A DNA stretch of 6,056 nt from Bacteroidota bacterium (GCA_023406915.1 JAEXTR010000390.1:1-6056), one strand, 5' to 3'; shown: positions 1 to 5,554, numbered from the stretch's first letter. The notes: generated by a model from the letters alone, not told the origin. A program made the numbers and translations.

Positions 1-535
1 TGTAACTGCCCGCGGAGCTGAAGCATCTGAAGTCCCCGACTCATTACTCGCCCTTTGGATTTCTGAAGGGTTAGGCTTAGTTGTACGTTCGCTGCATGGG
101 ATCACCTCAGTCATTGAAAGTGATGTACGTGCAGGTGAAACTGCTGTGACATTGCCCGCTGATTTTGGCACCCTGATCTCAGCATCCATTGATGGGGCGC
201 AATGCTATGATGCTGTGGTAGTAAACACCAGTCCACACATGCTCAGATTCAGTAAACCGGTAACCTTGCCTTGCAGGGTGGTCATAACCTACACCCCTTC
301 CATCGAAGTCTTTTCCCCATCGGCAGAGCGAAGGCAAAACTGGGGTGCGATAATACACGGTTCACTGGATGGCGACCTGATTCTGCCCGACAGATATGCA
401 TCGCTCATGAAAAATTTTCTGCTTGCAAAGGTGCTCCCTGATATGGATGCTGCCTTTCAAAAAGAACTGATCCGGCAAAAGGAATCAGCACCATCAGGTT
501 ATTGTCAAACATTCAAGTATCATTTCGGAGTCTGA
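1..535 (+). CDS. Phage head-tail adaptor-like protein, 3' part (partial at left edge)
   Basis: The frame is open from the first complete codon (position 2) to TGA at 533-535, giving 177 visible C-terminal residues; the start lies left of the window. A GTG at 146 is possible, but in-frame coding clearly continues upstream of it, so it is probably not the start. The visible part begins with a helix-like stretch (LLALWISEGLGLVV), then a beta turn ending in TLPADFG and SASIDG, and closes with a helical segment (RYASLMKNFLLAKVLPDMD) and a charged tail. A 'leucine, proline-alanine-aspartate-phenylalanine' turn followed by a short strand and a C-terminal helix is the usual look of podovirus head-tail adaptor / tail-tubular-A proteins, which form a dodecameric ring below the portal. 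The next gene, a nozzle-like protein starting 1 nt after the stop, is the expected partner. The family call is by pattern and position and is an inference; another small virion connector protein is possible. Confidence 0.5.
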   Translation, partial: VTARGAEASEVPDSLLALWISEGLGLVVRSLHGITSVIESDVRAGETAVTLPADFGTLISASIDGAQCYDAVVVNTSPHMLRFSKPVTLPCRVVITYTPSIEVFSPSAERRQNWGAIIHGSLDGDLILPDRYASLMKNFLLAKVLPDMDAAFQKELIRQKESAPSGYCQTFKYHFGV

Positions 536-536
536 T

Positions 537-2696
537 ATGTCTTTTCTCAATATCTCAGCGTTCACATCGTTGCATGAAACAATCTCGCCAGACCTGCTGC
601 CCGAAACAAGTCTTACACAACTGGTGAACGGAAGGCTGAATGCACCCGGCAAAGCCGGAAAAATTGTAATGCGCCCTGCCCTGGCACCAGCCCTGGCTGC
701 CTGTGCACCTGTGCATATAGGCTAGTTTCTCTCCGTTACCGGAAAAGATGGGTATCGCTACTACATCATCGCCGGTGAAGGAAAACTATACGTGATGAAT
801 GTCAAAACAGGGGAGTCCCGCTTGCTTGGCACCATTGATAGTTTTTCTCCACAACTCGCCGCTCATCCTGTCGGAGTCGGTACGTTTCTGCTCCTTGTTG
901 ACGGTGTACCATACTGGTTGGGTGGAGAGGATTGCAGCCAGTTACTTCCCTTCAGCCTTCCAGTTCCGGATCTGTCGGGAGCAGTTTCATCCTATGCCCC
1001 TTCAGGTGGAAATCTTTCAGCAGGGCATTACACCTATGCTTTTACGTTTGCAAATGCAACCGGCGCCGAAAGCCCTCCATCCCGGTTCTTTACCCACTAT
1101 ATGGGAAATGATCTTGCCTCGTCCGCAGCCGGAGGGGTTATCCGGATTGCGAATCTGCCGCAAACCGATGACCCTCGGGTTGTTTCACTGAGGATATATC
1201 GCTCAAATGCCCTCACGGTACAATCCCGCTGGTTTCAGCTTTCACTTCATTCTGTTCTACCGGTGGGTAGCACGATTCTGGATGACTGGCTTTCAGACGC
1301 AGACCTTGATTCATCTATATTGCTTTCCATCGCAAAACCCCCCCTCCTGGCATGTTCTGCTGTCACTCACCGTGGCAGACTCTTCCTGGGGAATATTACT
1401 ATTTCAGGTGATCTGCCATTTGCCCCTGAGCTCGCTTCAAGTGATCCTGCTCCGATGCCAGGATTCACTTCTGGTAACATCTTTTCTGCCTGGCGTGATA
1501 CTTCCGGTGGGGGACTGTTGGCAGGTGCCCGATACCAGTGGCTCTGTACTTTTGTGGATGCAGCAGGCAGGGAATCTGCTCCCATTTTTACCCCACCGTT
1601 CACCACGAACGGTCCGGATGAGTTTCGAAGCGTTGACCTGAAACTGCTTCCTTTTTGCGGAGCAGGGGGGCTCGCCGCACCGGTAACCGGCAGACGGCTC
1701 TATCGCACGAAGGGGGATGGTAATACCTTCTATCTTGTTGCAGATATAGGACTTACAGGGAACAGTTACACTGATATCTTGCAGGATAGTGAGTTGATTA
1801 TTCCCTACAATCCTGATGCTCCCAAAGATTCTTATCCATGCGGAATCATGTTCAGCACCGGCGGAAGCCCGCTTTCTTTCCCAGCAGAAAATCTGATACA
1901 GCCATATCCCGAAGCGGGAGCACAGATCAACGGGCTTGCTGTTGATGACACAGGTATGTTTGTGCTCCGAAACAGCAACATACTCAGAATGGAAACCAAC
2001 GGTGCTCCCGTAACATGGCGGGCATCCGTTCTGCTCCCGTCTGTTGGGTTATCAAAGTCTGGGGTGTTTCTACAAACCGGAAGTGGGATAATTCTCTCCC
2101 AGGATGACAAGATTCTCATCATCAATTCCGGTGGAGCTGCACAACTCCTGAAATCCGTCAAACATCAGAGTGATGGACTCATCAGAATCCTCTCCATTCG
2201 ATCTGAGGGTTGCATCTGCTTCTGTTACCCTGATCAGCTGCTCATATTTGATCCGGGTGCAAACGCAGGATGGCGATACCGGTTTCCACTCGAACTGATC
2301 CCATCTTCGGATCAGTTACTCACGCATTTTGAGGCTGCATACGGCAACCGGATCTATGCTATGAGTTCAGCTGCGGAGTATGACCTGATCAACGATATTG
2401 ATTTTCCGATCAATCTTGAAGTAACAACTGCCCATTTTCAGGCGCCACCAAGGATGGTATGGCGTATTCAACGGTTACTCGCATTTGGAGATACTGCTGG
2501 TGCCAGAATCAGAATTGTGTCTGGTGATGGCATTGTTGCCGATGGTACAGGCAGGGAAATCATCCCACGCTCAAAAAGGGTGAAGCAGTTCTGGGTATCC
2601 GTGACAGGTCCCTTCCGCTCACTGGAGCGACTTCACATCTTCAATAAGTACAAAAAGATGGTCTATTCAGATATCATGCGGGGGATGGAATGGTGA
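537..2696 (+). CDS. Phage tail nozzle / tail tubular protein B-like, interrupted by an in-frame TAG
   Basis: One reading frame of 720 codons runs from ATG 537 (CGGAG ribosome binding site at 526-530) to TGA 2694-2696. Codon 63 (723-725) is TAG. A standard translation would give a 62-residue N-terminal piece (537-725) and a 634-residue piece that can begin at GTG 792 or ATG 795. The codons between the TAG and 792 still encode family-like strands (YRYYIIAGEGKLY), so the ancestral gene was continuous. The N-terminus resembles podovirus gp12-type nozzle proteins (VNGRLNAPGKAG then MRP). Further matches in style are a central GRLFLGN strand, the FPAENLIQ segment followed by repeated beta strands as in a propeller, and a C-terminal FWVSVTGPF strand. 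Two Ig/FnIII-like domains are embedded. Role, inferred: nozzle at the tip of a short tail, below the adaptor encoded just upstream. Whether it is read through, recoded, a recent pseudogene or a sequencing error cannot be decided here. Confidence 0.6.
723..725 (+). other. In-frame amber (TAG) codon inside the nozzle gene
   Basis: The codon context is CAT ATA GGC TAG TTT CTC. The frame is identical before (from 537) and after (to 2696), with no other stop in 720 codons, so this is a substitution rather than a frameshift. One C-to-T change from CAG (Gln) would produce it; several other codons are also one step away. It may be a null mutation, a suppressed or reassigned codon, or a base-calling error. 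Confidence 0.9.
777..797 (+). promoter_or_regulatory. Possible internal ribosome binding site and restart codons (GTG 792, ATG 795)
   Basis: A purine-rich GAAGGAAAA (777-785 region) lies about 9 nt before GTG 792 and about 12 nt before ATG 795, roughly 55-70 nt downstream of the in-frame TAG. It could permit restart of translation and production of the 632-634-residue C-terminal part alone. It may equally be chance, since GAA GGA AAA encodes Glu-Gly-Lys in the continuous frame. Confidence 0.3.
1011..1304 (+). repeat. Ig/FnIII-like domain, copy 1 within the nozzle protein
   Basis: This segment encodes roughly residues 159-256 of the continuous frame. It opens with LSAGHYTYAFTF, continues with NATGAESPPS, then VVSLRIYRSNA, and ends with TILDDWLSDADLD. 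The order of elements is the same as in the second copy at 1512-1802. The 'Gly-x-Tyr-x-Tyr... Gly-x-Glu-Ser-x-Pro... Leu-x-x-Tyr-Arg' pattern is typical of fibronectin-III-like beta sandwiches found in secreted and virion proteins. The fold is assigned by pattern only. Confidence 0.5.
1512..1802 (+). repeat. Ig/FnIII-like domain, copy 2 within the nozzle protein
   Basis: This encodes roughly residues 326-422 of the continuous frame: LLAGARYQWLCTF, then DAAGRESAPI, then VTGRRLYRTKG, then NSYTDILQDSEL. It matches copy 1 element by element at the protein level but not obviously at the DNA level, so the duplication is old. It is separated from copy 1 by about 70 residues containing the strand GRLFLGN. 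Confidence 0.5.
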
Positions 2697-2896
2697 ACAG
2701 GAAAGAGCATGCCTCCCTGCGGGAAACTTTCGCCCCTGTTTCAGCTACAGTGACCAGGCTTCCTGAACCCTCACTGGTGGATGATTTTACCCGCCTTTTT
2801 ATCAGGGAAACCGATGGTTTCCGGGAGTTTATCCTGATCAACGGTAACTGGTTCCGGGGAAACATATACTCATTACATCATATTGCTAACACGTAA
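2690..2896 (+). CDS. Small phage protein of unknown function (68 aa)
   Basis: I do not recognise this gene. It begins with ATG 2690, overlapping the end of the nozzle gene by 7 nt (ATGGTGA); GTG 2693 is an alternative that gives a 4-nt overlap. A G-rich GGGGGATGGA sits directly upstream. It ends at TAA 2894-2896, and the next gene's ribosome binding site follows at once. The product is soluble and charged with no membrane segment. Its centre (TRLFIRETDGFREFILINGN, then W) looks like two short beta strands joined by a turn, a layout seen in many small virion-associated proteins. Overlap with the nozzle gene suggests coupled translation and a role in tail assembly or structure, which is inference. 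The continuous coding, the good start and the fit in the operon make it likely to be real. Confidence 0.6.
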   Translation: MVNRKEHASLRETFAPVSATVTRLPEPSLVDDFTRLFIRETDGFREFILINGNWFRGNIYSLHHIANT

Positions 2897-2898
2897 CC

Positions 2899-2907
2899 AA
2901 AGGAGAT
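2899..2907 (+). promoter_or_regulatory. Strong Shine-Dalgarno site for the 201-aa gene
   Basis: AAAGGAGAT lies about 8 nt before ATG 2914. It fixes the start of the downstream gene and is the closest match to the anti-16S consensus in the window. Confidence 0.75.
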
Positions 2908-2913
2908 GAAACT

Positions 2914-3519
2914 ATGAATCCATTACTCCTCAACGCAATCTATGATGCCATGGTACGGTCCATGGGCGATGCCGGTGCGCGTGCACGGGCACAACAGTGG
3001 ACACAGACCATTGCAGATAAACCTACAGCTCTTTCAGCCGCATCGGATGACGCAATAGAAGACTATCTGAAAGATATCCTGAAAAAAGGCTTACCCGGTA
3101 AAATGGGGCTGTATGACCAGGGTGCAAAGAAGCTTTCAGCCGTAACGAACAAAGCAGTCAGGAATTTGCAGGAAGATGCAGCCGCCTCTGGTATCAATTC
3201 ACCTTCTGTTCTCGCAAATCCAATGCTCAATCTCTACAATACCGAGGCCAGCAAGCTGAATGATTTACAGAACAACCTTAACGATGCCGAGACTCAACTC
3301 CGCCAGCAGGCAGTGGCTAAACTCCTCGGAATCTCTGCCAGCAAGCAGTCTGCGGTGAATCAGGATCGCAATTATGAGCTGGAACTGCTCGATTACTTAT
3401 TGCAGCGCCGCACTGCCGATGAGGAAGAGGCAACAAATAACCGCCAGCCTGACTTCTGGAGTCTGTTTGGTAATACTGTACTAAAGGGATTGTTCGGACT
3501 CGCTTCATACGGCATTTGA
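2914..3519 (+). CDS. Putative internal virion / DNA-ejection-type protein (201 aa)
   Basis: ATG 2914 follows a strong AAAGGAG site; the stop is TGA 3517-3519. The protein is almost entirely predicted helix and rich in Ala, Gln, Asn and Leu: a helical N-terminus with basic residues (about 1-35), a middle segment with ASGINSPSVL (about 91-100), then a long heptad-like helix (about 108-170, LNDLQNNLNDAETQLRQQ). It ends in a short hydrophobic tail (about 181-201, FWSLFGN and GLFGLASYG). This combination, located after the nozzle gene and before lysis genes, is how small podovirus internal or ejection proteins (T7 gp14-like) often look. They enter the host envelope during infection and help DNA cross it. 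No catalytic motif is visible. The assignment rests on composition and position and is tentative; a tail or scaffold protein is an alternative. Confidence 0.45.
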   Translation: MNPLLLNAIYDAMVRSMGDAGARARAQQWTQTIADKPTALSAASDDAIEDYLKDILKKGLPGKMGLYDQGAKKLSAVTNKAVRNLQEDAAASGINSPSVLANPMLNLYNTEASKLNDLQNNLNDAETQLRQQAVAKLLGISASKQSAVNQDRNYELELLDYLLQRRTADEEEATNNRQPDFWSLFGNTVLKGLFGLASYGI

Positions 3520-3558
3520 TAAACCAATGTAGTAACAACAGGAAAGGGGATAAAAAGC

Positions 3559-3792
3559 ATGACCGATTTACTGACAGGTATCATACCCTCGCTGGCAGTG
3601 CTTGCTATCGCAGCCATTTCGCGTATCCATCTTACGCTGCTGAAGCACGTCAGGAATGAGATACGTTACATAAAGATCAGGCAGGAGGCTATGGACTTTG
3701 CGCTCCAAAAAAGCCTGAATGCTTCGTATGCAAAATACCGCCTGGAGAAACTCACTGAACTTCAGAGCGAAGATGAATTCATCAGAAAATAA
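3559..3792 (+). CDS. Small single-pass membrane protein in the lysis block (77 aa)
   Basis: ATG 3559 is preceded by GGAAAGGGGA (3541-3550); the stop is TAA 3790-3792. Residues about 7-27 (IIPSLAVLAIAAIS core) form one hydrophobic, membrane-spanning helix. A highly charged helix follows (about 29-77), alternating Lys/Arg and Glu. One N-terminal anchor plus a long charged tail fits a holin-accessory protein, an antiholin, a small single-pass (class III-like) holin, or an inner-membrane spanin subunit. The sequence alone does not separate these. It lies 39 nt after the putative internal virion gene and 20 nt before a two-helix holin candidate, so a part in host lysis is likely. I recognise no named family. 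Confidence 0.55.
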   Translation: MTDLLTGIIPSLAVLAIAAISRIHLTLLKHVRNEIRYIKIRQEAMDFALQKSLNASYAKYRLEKLTELQSEDEFIRK

Positions 3793-3812
3793 CATTCCGG
3801 AAAGGGAACACC

Positions 3813-4025
3813 ATGAACTTACTCGGTAAAAGAAAATTTATTGCATTCCTGATTTCAGTATCAGTGTATCTGCTGCTGATGATACTCCCCATGATCCGGT
3901 GGGAGTCAGATTATACCGGACTTGCAAACTACGCATTACAGCTTGGCATTGGAATGATGACCGTCTCGGGTGCCTTCTACGCCGGTAACGCTATCAGCAA
4001 CCGAAACCGGGGGGAGAATAAATGA
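3813..4025 (+). CDS. Putative holin, two transmembrane helices (70 aa)
   Basis: ATG 3813 follows GGAAAGGGA (3799-3807), nearly the same leader as the preceding gene. The stop TGA at 4023-4025 overlaps the amidase start (ATGA). The product has a basic N-terminus (MNLLGKRK), a first membrane helix at about 9-28, a short polar loop with Arg, Glu and Asp (about 29-36), a second helix at about 39-58, and a polar basic C-terminus (SNRNRGENK). Two helices in under 80 residues, placed directly before an endolysin, is the class II holin plan: the protein would pool in the inner membrane and open holes that release the amidase to the cell wall. The function is inferred from topology and context, as holins share little sequence. 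Confidence 0.65.
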   Translation: MNLLGKRKFIAFLISVSVYLLLMILPMIRWESDYTGLANYALQLGIGMMTVSGAFYAGNAISNRNRGENK

Positions 4026-4504
4026 AACCGCTGAGATATCTCATCCTCCACTGCACCGCTTCACCCGAAGGAAGAAATATAACCGCAGCCGACATTATCC
4101 GATGGCATACATCTCCACCACCGCTTGGCAGGGGATGGTCAGGGGTGGGTTACAGTGACCTGATCATGCTGGATGGCTCACTCATTAACCTGCGTGACTA
4201 CAATCAGAATGACCAGGTGGAGAATGATGAATACACTTTTGGCGTCATTGGCAAGAATGAGGTTTCCCGCCATATCGTTTATGCCGGTGGCTGCGACGCC
4301 AGGATGAACCCAATGGATACCAGAACCCCTGATCAGATTGCTGCCATTACAGATTACATCCGCTTCATGGTACGCCGTCATCCAGCCATACTTATTGCGG
4401 GGCACTATCACTTTGCACGGAAGGCGTGCCCCAGTTTTCATGTGGAGGAATGGCTCACATCTATTGGTATTCCCGATAGCAATATCTTCAGGGGAAGAGA
4501 ATGA
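4022..4504 (+). CDS. Endolysin: N-acetylmuramoyl-L-alanine amidase, T7-lysozyme (amidase_2) type
   Basis: This enzyme cuts the bond between N-acetylmuramic acid and L-alanine in peptidoglycan to burst the host. The 160-residue length is close to T7 lysozyme (about 150) and the protein is a single catalytic domain. It has no signal peptide, so it needs a holin. Visible motifs are LHCTASPEGR with zinc ligand His10, RWHTSPPPLGRGWSGVGYSD with Tyr44 in the catalytic tyrosine position, SRHIVYAGGCD, DTRTPDQ, and GHYHFARKACPSFHVEEWL with zinc ligands His128 and Cys136 and the catalytic-position Lys134. All key residues are present. The 'PPP-GRGW' and 'NEVSRH-VY-GG' variants are those of amidases from Bacteroidota-type phages. 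ATG 4022 overlaps the holin stop by 4 nt (ATGA), with GGGGGGAG just upstream, implying translational coupling. Family confidence is high. Confidence 0.92.
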   Translation: MKPLRYLILHCTASPEGRNITAADIIRWHTSPPPLGRGWSGVGYSDLIMLDGSLINLRDYNQNDQVENDEYTFGVIGKNEVSRHIVYAGGCDARMNPMDTRTPDQIAAITDYIRFMVRRHPAILIAGHYHFARKACPSFHVEEWLTSIGIPDSNIFRGRE

Positions 4505-5076
4505 ATAATGCTGTGACTTCTGCTTTCGTGCTTATTATGCTCGCGCTCTTCTTTGTTGCTGGCTACTATTGGGGGAGAAATAACACCCCCCTGCCGGTGA
4601 CTGAAATCCGCACCGATACTGTAACCACAGTTGTTACTGTAACTGATACCCTGAAGCCGGTTTTCAGTATCAGAAAAGGAAAGGTCTTCCGCTCTTTATC
4701 TGGTATTGCGGGCGGGAATGTATGGATTGCAGCGGACAACGACTCGCTGAGGGGGGATGGTTCTATCATCCTGGATCAGAATGATTCTGGTATGGACGGA
4801 CTCATGTACACTGCCTCAGTGGATACGGTGCTTGCAGACAGTGCAATCGCATTGTCATTTGCATTTCATTCGCCCGTGCCCCTTCATCCGGCGTCCTATT
4901 TCACGGTTGCAGCCAGCCTCCGTCAAAGGGATATCAACAGATATACGGTGATTTCTGCTCAGGAAAAATTGAGTGACAGGTTTGGAATTGGTATAATAGC
5001 AGGGTATGCCTATATGCCTCAGGCAGACAAAGGGGGATTTGTTGCAGGTGTGGGTATATGCTTCAGGATATGGTAA
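4501..5076 (+). CDS. Membrane-anchored periplasmic phage protein, spanin candidate (191 aa)
   Basis: ATG 4501 overlaps the amidase stop (ATGA 4501-4504) and has GGGGAAGAG immediately upstream; the stop is TAA 5074-5076. Residues about 6-24 are a strong hydrophobic helix (FVLIMLALFFVAGYYWG), with no lipobox Cys, so it should stay in the inner membrane. Next comes a Thr/Val/Asp-rich stretch (TEIRTDTVTTVVTVTDT, residues 34-50), a feature shared with small proteins that often sit at the end of lysis blocks in phages of Bacteroidota (DUF6808-like, from memory). The central part is polar and beta-rich. The last 32 residues (FGIGIIAGYAY ... GVGICFRIW) form a probable beta hairpin with an aromatic end, like an outer-membrane strand pair. 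Position after the endolysin and one anchor facing the periplasm suggest spanin-type disruption of the outer membrane; this is an inference, not a family match. Confidence 0.6.
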   Translation: MNNAVTSAFVLIMLALFFVAGYYWGRNNTPLPVTEIRTDTVTTVVTVTDTLKPVFSIRKGKVFRSLSGIAGGNVWIAADNDSLRGDGSIILDQNDSGMDGLMYTASVDTVLADSAIALSFAFHSPVPLHPASYFTVAASLRQRDINRYTVISAQEKLSDRFGIGIIAGYAYMPQADKGGFVAGVGICFRIW

Positions 5077-5107
5077 AGCATACCAGGAAAATAGCTTTGG
5101 ATGAGGA
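5077..5107. other. Convergent intergenic gap, likely edge of the phage segment
   Basis: These 31 nt separate the last + strand phage gene from the 3' end of the - strand anti-sigma kinase gene. Gene content, strand and translation-signal style change here. I see no strong GC-rich terminator hairpin and no tRNA fragment. An attachment-site core could lie here, but its second copy would be outside the window. Confidence 0.4.
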
Positions 5108-5512
5108 TTATACCATAAATCGAAGTACGATTTCGGTTCCGGCATCAGTTGTATGAAACTGAACTTCGTCAGCGTAAATTTTCATAAGATAGAGACCGCG
5201 ACCTGAATCTTTCATCAGGTTTTCAGGCGCAGTGGGGTCAGGAATCCGCGCAGGATCAAATCCGCTTCCCTGATCGAAGATACGGACAGTGAAAAACCGA
5301 CCGGTGTATTCTACGATAAAGCGTACTTTTTTTGCAGGGTCTTTTCTGTTTGCGTGTACAATAGCGTTGGTAGTGGCTTCATAAACGGTAAGGGTGATTC
5401 CGTATGTGGTATCATCATCTACGCCGCAGTCTATAGCCGCATTCTGAATGAAACTTTCGACAGCCGGTAGCTGACTTAGTTCGCTGGATATTTCGTAGGT
5501 AAATTCTTTCAT
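5108..5512 (-). CDS. RsbW/SpoIIAB-like anti-sigma factor serine kinase (HATPase_c_2)
   Basis: The 134-residue GHKL ATPase matches the length of single-domain RsbW/SpoIIAB proteins. Visible boxes are the N box EATTNAIVHAN (residues 45-55 region, catalytic Glu45 and Asn49), the G1 box DQGSGFDP (Asp80, Gly82, Gly84) and the G2 box with lid, SGRGLYLMK (103-111). Such proteins bind ATP and either hold a sigma factor inactive or phosphorylate an STAS-domain antagonist on serine, as part of a partner-switching circuit in the cytoplasm. No STAS partner or PP2C phosphatase gene is in the window, so the target is unknown. Start is ATG 5510-5512; no Shine-Dalgarno is seen upstream (ATAATCCTGGTTCT). It lies 42 nt downstream of the barrel gene on the same strand and may share its transcript. 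The ATP-binding family is secure; the exact regulatory role is family inference. Confidence 0.88.
   Translation of the reverse strand: MKEFTYEISSELSQLPAVESFIQNAAIDCGVDDDTTYGITLTVYEATTNAIVHANRKDPAKKVRFIVEYTGRFFTVRIFDQGSGFDPARIPDPTAPENLMKDSGRGLYLMKIYADEVQFHTTDAGTEIVLRFMV
5117..5133. terminator. Weak inverted repeat at the convergent 3' ends
   Basis: AAATCG, a 5-nt loop (AAGTA), then CGATTT form a perfect 6-bp stem inside the last codons of the - strand kinase gene, about 40 nt past the end of the phage operon. It is AT-rich and has no clear U-tract, so a terminator role is doubtful, but it is the only hairpin I found near the convergent ends. Confidence 0.2.
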
Positions 5513-5554
5513 AGAACCAGGATTATAATTGCTACAAAAATAAAAAAAAAAATA
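5513..5554. other. AT-rich spacer with an 11-A run between the barrel and kinase genes
   Basis: The 42-nt spacer is almost entirely A/T and includes A11 at 5542-5552 (T11 on the transcribed strand), directly after the barrel stop codon. No stem precedes the T run closely enough to call an intrinsic terminator. A TATAAT on the - strand (5522-5527) lies only about 10 nt before the kinase start, too close for a normal leader, so it is weak as a promoter. Confidence 0.4.

Noticed and set aside
799..1641. Two overlapping + strand open frames (799-1191 and 1207-1641) inside the nozzle gene
   Set aside because: They lie in another frame of a clearly coding region, lack good ribosome binding sites, and have Ser/Leu/Cys/His-rich content without recognisable motifs.
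1665..1670. G6 run (others at 4009-4014 and about 4752-4757) as a phase-variation tract
   Set aside because: Six G residues is short for slipped-strand switching, and the frames are intact around each run.
1367..2161. - strand open frames at 1367-1606 and 1832-2161
   Set aside because: They are antisense to the well-supported nozzle frame, with no start signals and no domain pattern.
2674..2865. - strand open frame antisense to the 68-aa gene
   Set aside because: The + strand frame has operon position and overlap start; the antisense frame has neither.
3317..3795. - strand open frames overlapping the 201-aa and 77-aa genes
   Set aside because: They mirror coding DNA and have no translation signals.
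3970..4158. + strand 62-codon frame across the holin/amidase junction
   Set aside because: It is a shifted frame of the amidase and holin genes, both of which have better motifs and starts.
4989..5114. Inverted 8-mer GGTATAAT / ATTATACC flanking the convergent gap
   Set aside because: The copies are about 118 nt apart, short and AT-rich; this is not convincing as a structure or attachment site.
4178..5145. Remaining alternative frames over the amidase and spanin-candidate genes (4178-4441, 4566-4769, 4757-4951, 4855-5145)
   Set aside because: All overlap strongly supported genes and show no domain, signal peptide or ribosome binding site of their own.
5522..5527. TATAAT on the - strand as a promoter for the kinase gene
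   Set aside because: It is too close to the start codon, lacks a convincing upstream element at the right spacing, and sits in an A/T-only spacer where such words are common.
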